In this document: positions 30,538 through 39,067 of the stretch, piece by piece
Numbering within the stretch: position 1 is the stretch's first letter
Layout: every line of letters starts with the position of its first letter
Assembly (NCBI GenBank): GCA_947631005.1
Contig: CANRJR010000018.1
Location: 1-39,806, forward strand
Length of the DNA stretch: 39,806 bases
From: an uncultured Clostridia bacterium
GTDB taxonomy: Bacteria > Bacillota > Clostridia > Christensenellales > Borkfalkiaceae
Direction of reading: 5' to 3'
The notes under the pieces: generated by a model
Told to the model about the DNA's origin: nothing
The model's input: only the letters and a program-made list of their open reading frames with translations
The model's database searches: none
Position numbers and translations under genes: made by a program

Positions 30538-31301
30538 AGTTCAATCCAACCTCCTTCGGCGGGGACGGCGTATTCCATCCCTCGCTTTTGCATTTCTTTG
30601 ATGAATTTTTTGGGACTGATCGTATGCGTGAGGGGCGGGAAGGCGTCGTCGAAGTGGTCGAGGACGGTCATCTTCGGCTCGAACGCCGCAAGGAAGCGGC
30701 GCAGGTATTTGTGCATGCCGTACCGCCCCTGATAGGGAAAGACGAGCGCGTCTGCGCCGCGGGGATATTCCTCCCCCTCGCAGAGCCCCGCCGAGCCGAG
30801 CACGACGACGGTCTTTGCCCCGTCAGAGATCTCATAGACGAGGATGTCGTCCGCGCCGATGCGATACTTTTCGATCTCTTTCAGAAAGCGGACGGTCGAA
30901 AAAAAGTGCGCCCATGCGGAGAGCGAAAACACGACGCGAAGCACGGTGCGCGCGTCGAATACGCAATGCTTGCCGCGGTAGGCGCGCACGGTGAACTCGC
31001 CGAACCGCACCTCCTCTCCCGCCGCGATGGGGCGCATGCAGGAGACGTTCATGCCCCGCTCGCGCGCGATCTCCATGCCGCGGGCGGGCACATAGACGGG
31101 TCTCACCCCCTCGGAAAAACAGTCGACGTCGCGAAAATGGTCGAGATGGGGATGGGTGATAAAGATCGCCTGCGCCGTTCGCGCCTCGCCCGTGTCGACG
31201 GGCGCAAGGCGGGAACGGGAACGGAGATAGGGATCGAGCAAAATGCGCGTCGACCCGCCCGCGATGAGCAGGGTCGCCGTGCCGAGCCATTTGAGTTTCA
31301 T
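30534..31301 (-). CDS. MBL-fold metallo-hydrolase
   Basis: 255 residues from the ATG at 31301 (MKLKWLGTATLLIAGG), preceded by GGAG at 9-12 nt. The metal-binding motif is THPHLDHF (His50, His52, Asp54, His55), in a UlaG/beta-lactamase-like fold with VVVLGSAGLCEGEEYP and DHFDDAFPPLTHT toward the C-terminus. Substrate unknown; related proteins hydrolyse lactones, phosphodiesters or nucleotides. A strong promoter at 31327-31355 serves this gene and the coupled C_GCAxxG_C_C gene. Confidence 0.85.
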   Translation of the reverse strand: MKLKWLGTATLLIAGGSTRILLDPYLRSRSRLAPVDTGEARTAQAIFITHPHLDHFRDVDCFSEGVRPVYVPARGMEIARERGMNVSCMRPIAAGEEVRFGEFTVRAYRGKHCVFDARTVLRVVFSLSAWAHFFSTVRFLKEIEKYRIGADDILVYEISDGAKTVVVLGSAGLCEGEEYPRGADALVFPYQGRYGMHKYLRRFLAAFEPKMTVLDHFDDAFPPLTHTISPKKFIKEMQKRGMEYAVPAEGGWIEL

Positions 31302-31326
31302 CGGTAACGCTCCGTAGATCCTGCCT

Positions 31327-31355
31327 ATTATATCATACGATATCCGTTTTGACAA
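31327..31355 (-). promoter_or_regulatory. Promoter of the MBL-fold operon
   Basis: On the minus strand -35 TTGTCA (31355-31350), 17-nt spacer, consensus -10 TATAAT (31332-31327). The leader is about 20 nt and includes a normal ribosome site. Confidence 0.85.
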
Positions 31356-31363
31356 ACAAAAAA

Positions 31364-31394
31364 GAGGGAAAACGGCGTCTCCCTCTCAATTTTT
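31364..31394. terminator. Terminator of the ferritin-like gene
   Basis: GAGGGA (31364-31369) pairs with TCCCTC (31380-31385), with A-rich sequence on one side and ATTTTT on the other. It can serve either direction and lies 36 nt past the ferritin-like stop. Confidence 0.7.
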
Positions 31395-31429
31395 CGTGCG
31401 TGGTGTGTTCCTTGGCTTATTTGCCTTGC

Positions 31430-32677
31430 TTATTTCCCCTTGACCCGACCGACGTCGAGGTTGTCTTTGGTGCGGTCGGCGAGTGCTTTTACGGGATGAT
31501 CGCCGTTTTGGATGCGGTAATCCCGCCCGAAGCGCGCCACGGTCTTTTCGATGACGGCGTGCGTCCCGACCGAGGCGGGATCGTCGTTGATGCGGGCGTT
31601 ATAGGCAAAATAGCGGAAGGTGTCGGGCGTTTTGTCGAGCTCCTCCCAGCCCTCCTCGACGGCGGTGAGCCGCACCGTTTTGAGCACGTCGCGGATATAC
31701 TCTTTCTGCGGACGGAATTTAAGGAGCTCGGGGAACTCCCCGCCCTCGGGCAACACCTGTTGCCATACCTTGCCCTCGTACGTTTTCAGAAGATCCGCCG
31801 CCTCGTGCAGGTGGGCGACCTCCTCCTCGAAGTGCATCTCCCAGATCTTGGCGACGCGCTCGTCCTTTTCGTCTTTCCAGCACGAATAGTAGAGATAGCA
31901 TTCGGTGTACTCGTTCATGAGCAGGCTTTCCCACCATGTCATGCAGGGATCTTTCAGACACCCGTACCCCGTAACGTGCTGTTCCTCGATCATGGCGATC
32001 TCGTTGTAGAGCTTTCTGCCGAGCGGCGTGCCGTAGAGGTTGGCGACATTCATATAGTAGTTCATCGTCTGCTGTTCCGCCGCCGTGATAATGTTGACGT
32101 TGAGCTTGGTTTTGAGGTCGTTCAGATAGCAATTCAGATAGAAATTCACGTCGTCGTCGGGATGGCGGTATTCGGCGACGGTGGGACGCCCCGGCATGAT
32201 CTCGGTATAGCTTCCCACGAGCTTTTGAGGATCTCCCCCCTTTTCGAGTTCCATGAGGTCGGCGTAGCGGTAGAGGTGGTCGAAGTCCTCGAGCAGGGCG
32301 AAATCGAGCTGCTGTTTCACATAGGTGTTCTTTTCGGTGATGGCGAGCGCGGCGGTGAGGTCGACGGCGAGCTGTTCATACCCGATGGTGTGTTCGAGAA
32401 TGCTCTCGTCGATGGGTTTGAGGCTCGCGACCCGCTTTTGCTGGATCTGCTCCCCCCTGCGCATCCGCGCAAGCCGCCTGCGGACGTCGTTGTTGGGACA
32501 ATGGCGGGTGAAGGCGTTGGAAAAGCGTACGCTCTCAAACTCCGTCCCCGACATCAGGATCACCCGAAGGCGGGTGTAAGGGTCGACTTCGTTCTTGTTG
32601 TACGGCTTGACGAGAACTTTATTCCAGCTTGTAAAAATCTTGTCCGCTTTCTGCGGCTTCAATTCAAACGGATTCAT
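31430..32677 (-). CDS. Ferritin-like (putative di-iron) protein of unknown function
   Basis: 415 residues from the ATG at 32677, behind a perfect AAGGAGG. I recognise no named family. The central helices carry two ExxH metal-ligand motifs, EEQH in IAMIEEQHVTGYG and EVAH in HFEEEVAHLHEAADLL. Earlier acidic helices (SILEHTIGYEQLAVDL; LLEDFDHLYRYADLME) could supply the other ligands, as in ferritin-like four-helix bundles. A tyrosine-rich helix (NEYTECYLYYSCW) lies between. The N- and C-terminal regions are extra to a simple ferritin. An oxidase, peroxide-handling or iron-storage role is possible, but none is shown. Confidence 0.7.
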   Translation of the reverse strand: MNPFELKPQKADKIFTSWNKVLVKPYNKNEVDPYTRLRVILMSGTEFESVRFSNAFTRHCPNNDVRRRLARMRRGEQIQQKRVASLKPIDESILEHTIGYEQLAVDLTAALAITEKNTYVKQQLDFALLEDFDHLYRYADLMELEKGGDPQKLVGSYTEIMPGRPTVAEYRHPDDDVNFYLNCYLNDLKTKLNVNIITAAEQQTMNYYMNVANLYGTPLGRKLYNEIAMIEEQHVTGYGCLKDPCMTWWESLLMNEYTECYLYYSCWKDEKDERVAKIWEMHFEEEVAHLHEAADLLKTYEGKVWQQVLPEGGEFPELLKFRPQKEYIRDVLKTVRLTAVEEGWEELDKTPDTFRYFAYNARINDDPASVGTHAVIEKTVARFGRDYRIQNGDHPVKALADRTKDNLDVGRVKGK

Positions 32678-32731
32678 GCATCCTCCTTGTGCGGAAAGTT
32701 TTCCCAACCGCCAAAAAAAGTATGCGTTTGA

Positions 32732-32760
32732 TTGCGTTTTTCGGAAAATTTTGTTATACT
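32732..32760 (+). promoter_or_regulatory. Promoter of mtnN-ung
   Basis: -35 TTGCGT (32732-32737), 17-nt spacer ending TGT, -10 TATACT (32755-32760) with the TGn extension. It is 20 nt from the ATG at 32780. Confidence 0.65.
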
Positions 32761-32779
32761 ATCCGAAAAGGAGAAAATC

Positions 32780-33442
32780 ATGATCGGTTGCGTCATCGCC
32801 ATGGACAGGGAGGCAGACCTCCTCTCCCAAATGAAAGTGAAACACATCGCCTCGCGGTACGGCAAACCCGTACGCGTCGGTTCGGCGTTCGGAACGGACG
32901 TCGCGCTCGTCACCTGCGGCGTGGGGAAAGTCAACGCCGCGGCGGGCGCGTGCGCCGCGCTCGAAGCGGGCGCGGACGTTCTTTTGAACTTCGGCGCGGC
33001 GGGCGGCTTGAACCCTCAAACGACCGAAGTCGGCGAAGTATATCTCATCGACAGGGCGGTGCAGTACGACTTCGACTGCGCCCAGCTCAACGGACTGCCC
33101 GTCGGCACGCTCGACGGCGAAACCGAACCCTTCCTGCCGCTTTTCTGTCCGCCGCTTCCCTATCCCCGCCGCGCGCTCGGCACGGGCGACCGCTTCAACG
33201 ACTCGCCGGCCGACCACGCCCTTCTCCTCTCGCTCGGCTGCGACGTCCGCGAAATGGAGGGCGGCGCGATCGCGCAGGTGTGCAAGTATGCAGGCGTGCC
33301 GTTCTGTTCGGTGAAGGCGATCTCCGACGTGTACGGCTTGGGCTCGACGACAGGGCAATTCCGTGAAAATTGCGCGCGCGCCCTGCGCGCGCTCGGGGCG
33401 CGGCTGCCCGAAATTTTCGCCGCGCTGGGAGGAGCGGTATGA
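32780..33442 (+). CDS. mtnN: 5'-methylthioadenosine/S-adenosylhomocysteine nucleosidase-type protein
   Basis: 220 residues from the ATG at 32780, with AAAAGGAG upstream. Start [15 protein letters not shown], then [24 protein letters not shown], and the substrate-site stretch [11 protein letters not shown], followed by VKAISDVYG with the catalytic-type Asp, place it in the PNP/UDP phosphorylase family, MTAN branch. It would split MTA or SAH to adenine and a thioribose product. The sequence is divergent in the middle, so another nucleoside substrate is possible. Its stop overlaps the ung start (ATGA). Confidence 0.82.
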   Translation: MIGCVIAMDREADLLSQMKVKHIASRYGKPVRVGSAFGTDVALVTCGVGKVNAAAGACAALEAGADVLLNFGAAGGLNPQTTEVGEVYLIDRAVQYDFDCAQLNGLPVGTLDGETEPFLPLFCPPLPYPRRALGTGDRFNDSPADHALLLSLGCDVREMEGGAIAQVCKYAGVPFCSVKAISDVYGLGSTTGQFRENCARALRALGARLPEIFAALGGAV

Positions 33443-34104
33443 TCGACCTCGGCGATTGGAACGAGCCCCTCGCCCCCCTCTTCACGGACGAGAGGTACAA
33501 AAAAATCAGGGAATTTCTCAAATACGAGTATTCGCATTTCACCGTCTATCCCGACATGTACGACATCTTCAACTGCTTCCGCTACACGCCGTACGCGGGG
33601 GTGAAAGCCGTATTGCTCGGGCAAGATCCCTACCACGAACCAGGGCAGGCGCACGGGCTGTGCTTTTCGGTGCGGGAGGGCGTTCCCAAGCCCCCGTCCC
33701 TCGAAAACATCTTCAAGGAACTGCACAGCGACCTCGGATTTCCCCCGCCCGCGAGCGGCGACCTCACCCAATGGGCGCGGCAGGGCGTGCTCTTGATGAA
33801 CACCGCGCTCACCGTCCGCGCGCATCGGGCGAACAGCCACGCGGACTGCGGTTGGAGCTGGTTTACCGACGCGGTGATAAGTCTGCTTTCCCGCGAGAAG
33901 TCGGGGCTCGTATTTTTGCTTTGGGGGGGCAACGCGCGCAAAAAACGCGCGCTCATCGACGCGAGCAAGCATCTCGTTCTGGAATGCGCCCATCCCTCCC
34001 CCCTCTCGGCGTACAACGGATTTTTCGGCTGCCGCCACTTCTCCAAGACGAACGCCTACCTCGCCGCCCGCGGCGTTTCCCCCATCGATTGGGATCTCGG
34101 CTGA
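33439..34104 (+). CDS. ung: Uracil-DNA glycosylase, family 1
   Basis: 221 residues. Motif A GQDPYH (Asp63), the segment [27 protein letters not shown], and motif [18 protein letters not shown] are all present, which defines family 1 UDG. It removes uracil from DNA. GGGAGGAGC upstream and the ATGA overlap with mtnN support the start at 33439 and coupled translation. With dut at 19.3 kb this gives both arms of uracil exclusion in the window. Confidence 0.96.
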   Translation: MIDLGDWNEPLAPLFTDERYKKIREFLKYEYSHFTVYPDMYDIFNCFRYTPYAGVKAVLLGQDPYHEPGQAHGLCFSVREGVPKPPSLENIFKELHSDLGFPPPASGDLTQWARQGVLLMNTALTVRAHRANSHADCGWSWFTDAVISLLSREKSGLVFLLWGGNARKKRALIDASKHLVLECAHPSPLSAYNGFFGCRHFSKTNAYLAARGVSPIDWDLG

Positions 34105-34129
34105 CATTCCGCGGCAAACAGGTGGAACT

Positions 34130-35014
34130 ATGGTAAAACAGGGAATCAAAAACTACTTCATCGGACTGAAATTTTTCTTTACGCCGCTCGGCACGATGTT
34201 CCTCGGCATGATGATCGGGGTCTCCATCCTCATCCCGGGGATCGCGGGCGGGATCTCTCAACTCACCGACGGCATAAAAGAGCTCGCCGTGAACGTCAAC
34301 CTCGACTTCAACGCCCTGCTCGGCGAGGTTTGGACGGCGGTGCGCGCGCTGGATTGGGACGACCCTGCGGGCGCGATCCAAACCATGCTCTCCGCGGCGT
34401 GGATCAACGAACAGGTCACGCAGGCGTTGCATACCCTGCTCGGGACGGACTTCGATTCCTTTTCGGCGGAGGTCGTCGCGCTCGTCTCCCGATTTACGGA
34501 GACGGTCGTCGTCTGCTTCGTGATGTTCATCGTGTTCTGGGTCTTGGGCTTTATCGCGGGATTTTTCATCGTGAAATTCCAGATCCGCAAGAACATCGCC
34601 AAACGGTCGCTGTGGAAGCTCATCCTCGCCTCCGTCCTCGATTCGGTTCTGACGGCGGTCTTTGTCGTCGCCGCGGCGTTCTTGTTCTCGCTGTGGCAGT
34701 GGAGCATTCTCATCTCCGCCGTCCTGCTCATTCTGCTCGTCGGGTGCATTGCCCTGCTCGAAGCCTACCTCCTGTACGGCAGGGGGAAGATGGAACTCAA
34801 ATCCATCGTCAATCTGAAAAACGCGGGGCTGTACGCCCTCACCGACGCGATCATCTTTTTGATCTCCATCGCGCTGACCCTGCTCGCCTGCGTCATCAAC
34901 CCGCTGATGGGGCTGTTCGTCGGGTTGACCCTCATCGAGATCGCCGCGATCGTCATCCATATGAACGCGGAATCGTATGTGAAGAGCCTCGCCGCGCCCG
35001 ACCAAGCCGCATGA
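34130..35014 (+). CDS. Integral membrane protein of unknown function
   Basis: 294 residues with about six hydrophobic segments: about 18-43, 121-149, 161-188, 190-215, 236-256 and 258-280. An exported or cytoplasmic loop of about 75 residues lies between the first two. Clusters of Lys/Arg (KFQIRKNIAKRS; GRGKMELKS) mark cytoplasmic turns. I recognise no transporter or enzyme signature. AGGTGG precedes the ATG at 34130. It follows ung by 25 nt, so it may share its transcript, and ends before a convergent terminator. Confidence 0.75.
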   Translation: MVKQGIKNYFIGLKFFFTPLGTMFLGMMIGVSILIPGIAGGISQLTDGIKELAVNVNLDFNALLGEVWTAVRALDWDDPAGAIQTMLSAAWINEQVTQALHTLLGTDFDSFSAEVVALVSRFTETVVVCFVMFIVFWVLGFIAGFFIVKFQIRKNIAKRSLWKLILASVLDSVLTAVFVVAAAFLFSLWQWSILISAVLLILLVGCIALLEAYLLYGRGKMELKSIVNLKNAGLYALTDAIIFLISIALTLLACVINPLMGLFVGLTLIEIAAIVIHMNAESYVKSLAAPDQAA

Positions 35015-35032
35015 TGTATGCCGCCGATCCGA

Positions 35033-35065
35033 AAAGAGCCCGCTTCGTTTGGAAGCGGGCTCTTT
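35033..35065. terminator. Bidirectional terminator between convergent genes
   Basis: Perfect 14-bp stem AAAGAGCCCGCTTC (35033-35046) / GAAGCGGGCTCTTT (35052-35065) lies between the membrane protein gene and clpC. Confidence 0.9.
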
Positions 35066-35071
35066 CAGCCG

Positions 35072-37540
35072 TTAACTATTTTCTTTGCGGAACACGAGCG
35101 AGCCGTTCTCCTCGTCGAGCGTGATCTCGCTGTCCGCGCCGACCCTGCCCGCGAGGATCTCCTCGGCGAGGGCATCCTCAACGAACCGCTGGACGGTGCG
35201 TTTGAGCGGCCGCGCGCCGAATTCCTCGCTGTACCCGCGCTCGACGAGGTAATCGACGGCGCGCGGCGAAAAGCGAAGCGTGATGTTTCTCTCCTGCATG
35301 CGGGCGGCAAGCGCGGACAGGATCTTTTCGCAGATCGCGGCGGCTTCGGGCTTGCCGAGCTTGTGAAAGACGACGATCTCGTCGATACGGTTGAGAAATT
35401 CGGGTTTGAACTGCTGTTTGAGCGCGCTTTCAATGCGGCTCTTCATGTCCTCGTACTCGCCGTCGGCGGCGCGGAATCCGAGCGCGGAGACCTCCTTCAC
35501 GACGTGCGCGCCCGCGTTGGACGTGAGAATGATGACGGTATTCTTGAACGAGACCACCCTGCCGCGGCTGTCCGAGAGCCTGCCGTCGTCGAGGATCTGC
35601 AAGAGCAGGTTGAACACGTCGGGGTGCGCCTTTTCGATCTCGTCGAAGAGGACGACGGAATAGGGCTTGTGCCGCACGCGCTCGGTGAGCGCGCCCTGCG
35701 TGTCGTCGTAGCCGACGTATCCCGGCGGCGCGCCGATGAGCTTGGTGACCGAGCTCTTGTCCATAAACTCGGACATGTCGAGACGGATCATGGTGCGCTC
35801 GTCGCCGAACATCGCCTCGGCGAGAGCCTTGGAAAGGTCGGTCTTACCGACGCCCGTCGGACCGACGAAGATGAACGACCCGATGGGACGGTTGGGATCT
35901 TTGAGCCCCGCGCGGGCGCGGCGGATGGCGCGCGCGACCGCGGCGACCGCGTCGTCCTGTCCCACGATGCGGCGGTGCAGGTCCTGTTCGAGGTTGATGA
36001 GACGGGAGCTCTCCTCCTCGGTGAGCTTGGTGACGGGCACGCCCGTCCAATCGCTCACGATGGCGGCGATCTCCTCCGCGCCGATGGAGATATGCGCGGC
36101 GTTGCGCTCGGAGATCCACTTCCTGCGCATTTCGACATAGTTCTCCGAGACCGCAGCGCGCTTTTTGTTGAGCTGTTGCGCGAGCGCGGCGTCTTTCCAC
36201 TTCTCCGCCTTTTTGATGTCGGCGGAGAGTTGCGCGCATTGGTCGTGCAGTTCGGAAAGCTCTTTGGGACCCGTCAACGCGTTCAGGCGGGCGCGGGACG
36301 CCGCTTCGTCGATGAGGTCGATCGCCTTGTCGGGCAAAAACCGGTCGGTCACATAGCGGTCGGAGAGGCGTACCGCCGCCTCGATCGCCTCGTCGCTGAT
36401 GACGACGTTGTGGTGCGCCTCGTACTTATCTTTGAGCCCGCCCAAGATGACGATCGCGTCCTCGGGGGTGGGCTGTTCCACGAGCACCTGCGTGAAGCGG
36501 CGTTCGAGGGCGGCGTCTTTTTCGATATACTTGCGGTATTCCTCCGTCGTCGTCGCGCCGACCGTCTGCAATTCGCCGCGCGCCAGCATGGGTTTGAGGA
36601 TGTTGGACGCGTCCACGCTCCCCCCCTCCGACGACCTGCCCGCGTTCACGATCATGTGGATCTCGTCGATGAAGAGGATGATGTTTTTGTCGTTGACGAT
36701 GCCGTCGATGACCTGTTTGAGCCGTTCCTCGAAGTCGCCGCGATAGCGCGCCCCCGAGAGCAAACTTGCGATGTTGAGCGAGAATACCCGCTTCCCGATG
36801 AGGTTGTCGGGCACGTCCCCCGCGACGATGCGCCGGGCGAGCCCCTCGACGACCGCCGTCTTGCCCACGCCGGGTTCGCCGACGAGCACGGGGTTGTTCT
36901 TGGTGCGGCGGGAGAGGATCTGGATGACCTTTTCGATCTCCTTATTGCGCCCGATCACGGGGTCGAGCTTGCCCCGCCGCGCCTGTTGCGTGAGGTCGAC
37001 GCCGTACTGCATGAAAGGCGCGTTCGGCTCTTCCTTATACGTCTCCGCAGGGGAACGCGCAATGAAATGCGCGGTGGTATGGATGGGCGCGGACTCCTCT
37101 TCGTCGGACTCGCTCCCGCCGACAAAGAGGTTGACCCGATCTTCGAGGTCCTCCATATCGACGCGGATGTTCTTCAAGATCTCCACGCCGATACAATCCT
37201 CCACCGCCAAAACGGCAAGCAAGAGGTGCTCCGTGCCGACGAGCGCGTCGAACCCGCTCTCCATGGAATACTCCCGCGCGAGGTTGAACATGCGCTTGGT
37301 GCGTGGGGTGTACCCGTGGACGGTGCAGGCGTGATCGAGCTTGCGCTTGAAGATCTCGCTGTACTTGTCGAGCTTCGCGCCCGCCGCCCGCAGCAGTTTT
37401 CCCGCCGAACAGTCGCTTACGACGAGCATGCCGAATACGAGATGTTCGCTGCCGATGTAGGTCGTTTTGAACCGCTTCGCCGTCTCTTCGGCGACGAGGA
37501 CGACCTGTTCGAGATGTTTGGTATATTTCGATTGATCCAT
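35072..37540 (-). CDS. clpC: ClpC-type AAA+ unfoldase
   Basis: 822 residues. Two N-terminal Clp repeats ([24 protein letters not shown]), the D1 ATPase ([13 protein letters not shown]; arginine-finger region ALERRF), a middle coiled-coil, and the D2 ATPase ([38 protein letters not shown]) are complete. With ClpP it unfolds and degrades proteins, including arginine-phosphorylated ones marked by McsB. It follows mcsB by 6 nt with only a weak ribosome site, so its translation probably depends on the upstream genes. Confidence 0.95.
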   Translation of the reverse strand: MDQSKYTKHLEQVVLVAEETAKRFKTTYIGSEHLVFGMLVVSDCSAGKLLRAAGAKLDKYSEIFKRKLDHACTVHGYTPRTKRMFNLAREYSMESGFDALVGTEHLLLAVLAVEDCIGVEILKNIRVDMEDLEDRVNLFVGGSESDEEESAPIHTTAHFIARSPAETYKEEPNAPFMQYGVDLTQQARRGKLDPVIGRNKEIEKVIQILSRRTKNNPVLVGEPGVGKTAVVEGLARRIVAGDVPDNLIGKRVFSLNIASLLSGARYRGDFEERLKQVIDGIVNDKNIILFIDEIHMIVNAGRSSEGGSVDASNILKPMLARGELQTVGATTTEEYRKYIEKDAALERRFTQVLVEQPTPEDAIVILGGLKDKYEAHHNVVISDEAIEAAVRLSDRYVTDRFLPDKAIDLIDEAASRARLNALTGPKELSELHDQCAQLSADIKKAEKWKDAALAQQLNKKRAAVSENYVEMRRKWISERNAAHISIGAEEIAAIVSDWTGVPVTKLTEEESSRLINLEQDLHRRIVGQDDAVAAVARAIRRARAGLKDPNRPIGSFIFVGPTGVGKTDLSKALAEAMFGDERTMIRLDMSEFMDKSSVTKLIGAPPGYVGYDDTQGALTERVRHKPYSVVLFDEIEKAHPDVFNLLLQILDDGRLSDSRGRVVSFKNTVIILTSNAGAHVVKEVSALGFRAADGEYEDMKSRIESALKQQFKPEFLNRIDEIVVFHKLGKPEAAAICEKILSALAARMQERNITLRFSPRAVDYLVERGYSEEFGARPLKRTVQRFVEDALAEEILAGRVGADSEITLDEENGSLVFRKENS

Positions 37541-37546
37541 AAGTCT

Positions 37547-38584
37547 TTATTCGCTGCGCAACAGTGCGCGTACGATCTTGGAGACGCATTCGGCGCGGTA
37601 GCTGTCCTGCTCCTCTGCCGCCATGCCCGCGCTCCACATCACGTTCGCGGGGCGCATATCCACGGCGATGTCGTCGAGCATGCGCATCCGCCCCTCCGCC
37701 AGCTTTTCGTCGCCGAAATAGCCGAGCGCGACGCCGAGTTTGAGGTCGGAGATGAGCGACGCGCACTCCTTTTCGGAGAGCAGTACGGCGTTGCAGAGCG
37801 TGCCATAGGCGCGGAAGATCTTGTCTTTCAACACCAGCCCGCCCTCTTCTTTCATGCACCCGCGTTCGGCGATCTCGATGTCCGCGATGATTTCGACGTT
37901 TCTGCGCACGGTCTCTAAAATTTGTTCCTCCGACTTGCCGAGCGTGAGCTCGTTGCTGATCTGGAAGAGGTCGCCCTCGCCCGCGCTTCCCTCGCCGTAC
38001 ACGCCGCGTACGGTGAGCCCCGCGCTCATGAGACGGGGCATGATCTGTTTGAGAAATCCCCGCCGCGACATGGCGGGAAGAAAGAGCATCGCCGACGCCC
38101 GCAGCCCCGTCCCGAGATTGGTGGGACAGGCGGTGAGATAGCCGAGCTGTTCGTCGTAGGCAAAGGGGATGGAATCCGAAATGATCTCGTCGATGCCCGA
38201 GATGCGCTCGTAGGCGCGCAACAGGTCGTACCCTTTCATGAAGCACTGCGCACGGATATGATCCTCCTCGTTGACCATGACCGAGATCGTCTCGTCCTTC
38301 GAGATGAGGGCGGCGGAAATCGCGCTGTGACGGATGAGGTCGCGGCTGATCAAATACTGCTCTTTGAGCGAATTCGCCTCCTCCTGCGAGACGTCTTTCA
38401 TCACATACAGACGAAATTCCCCTATGCTCATGAGCTCGCCCGCGACGATGCGGATCATCTCCGAAGCCTGTTCGGAAGCGTGCGGCGCGCAGATGAGGCG
38501 CGCGGGAAAGGGATAATCTTTGAAATTCCGCGCAAGACGGATGCGGGAGGAGACGACGACGCTCTCCCAAGCCTCATTGCTCAC
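37547..38584 (-). CDS. mcsB: Protein-arginine kinase McsB
   Basis: 345 residues, initiated at a GTG (38584) that overlaps the mcsA stop (GTGA) and follows GGAGGGGAC. Phosphagen-kinase features are SSRIRLARNFKDYPFP near the start, NEEDHIRAQC, and the active-site cysteine in TACPTNLGTGLRAS. It phosphorylates arginines on proteins, marking them for ClpC-ClpP. The GTG start is decided by the ribosome site and the overlap, as no ATG in this frame fits. Confidence 0.93.
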   Translation of the reverse strand: MSNEAWESVVVSSRIRLARNFKDYPFPARLICAPHASEQASEMIRIVAGELMSIGEFRLYVMKDVSQEEANSLKEQYLISRDLIRHSAISAALISKDETISVMVNEEDHIRAQCFMKGYDLLRAYERISGIDEIISDSIPFAYDEQLGYLTACPTNLGTGLRASAMLFLPAMSRRGFLKQIMPRLMSAGLTVRGVYGEGSAGEGDLFQISNELTLGKSEEQILETVRRNVEIIADIEIAERGCMKEEGGLVLKDKIFRAYGTLCNAVLLSEKECASLISDLKLGVALGYFGDEKLAEGRMRMLDDIAVDMRPANVMWSAGMAAEEQDSYRAECVSKIVRALLRSE

Positions 38585-39027
38585 GTGTCCCCTCCGTATA
38601 ATTCCTTGTTGATGCGGGAGAGTTCCTCGCGCAATTTCTCCGCCCGCCGGGATTCGCCGTTGCGCTGCGCCTCCGCGAGCATTTCGCGCAGGGTCGCCTG
38701 TTGGTCGACGAGGTAGCGCACGCGGTCGTATTTCGCGTCCGCGAGCCCGCTCGGGGCTTTCCCGTCGTGACGGTCGTTGCCCTGTTGCACGCGGCGGATG
38801 ACGGGAAGCAGTTCCTCGCGGAAGGCGGCGTAACACTCCGCGCACCCGACGAGCCCCGTCCGCTTATAGTCCGAAAAGGTCGCGCCGCAGACGGGACAGG
38901 CGCGCTCCTTGCTCTTTCCGAAGAGCAGGTCATAGCACGCCGCGCAGAGACGAACGGTCGTCGTCTTTCCGCCCTCCGTCCTCTCGTATTCGGTTGCGTT
39001 CTCCTTTCCGCAGTTGCTGCAAATCAT
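38581..39027 (-). CDS. mcsA: McsA, zinc-finger activator of McsB
   Basis: 148 residues. Four CxxC pairs are visible (CSNC at the start, CAAC, CPVC, CAEC), forming two zinc ribbons. A C-terminal UVR-type helical pair follows (LREMLAEAQRNGESRRAEKL). McsA activates the McsB kinase. GGGAGAC precedes the ATG at 39027. In Bacilli ctsR usually precedes mcsA; here an unrelated membrane protein does, so heat-shock control must come from elsewhere or from a distant ctsR. Confidence 0.92.
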   Translation of the reverse strand: MICSNCGKENATEYERTEGGKTTTVRLCAACYDLLFGKSKERACPVCGATFSDYKRTGLVGCAECYAAFREELLPVIRRVQQGNDRHDGKAPSGLADAKYDRVRYLVDQQATLREMLAEAQRNGESRRAEKLREELSRINKELYGGDT

Positions 39028-39067
39028 CGCGTCTCCCGCGCCCGTGCGGCGCGTACGTCTCCCTTAT

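Noticed and set aside
35018..37918. 966-codon open frame on the plus strand opposite clpC, and similar long frames opposite aspS, glnN and the helicase (for example 28137-30539)
   Set aside because: Long antisense frames are expected in GC-rich genes. They lack ribosome sites and recognisable domains, and lie exactly over genes with clear family motifs.
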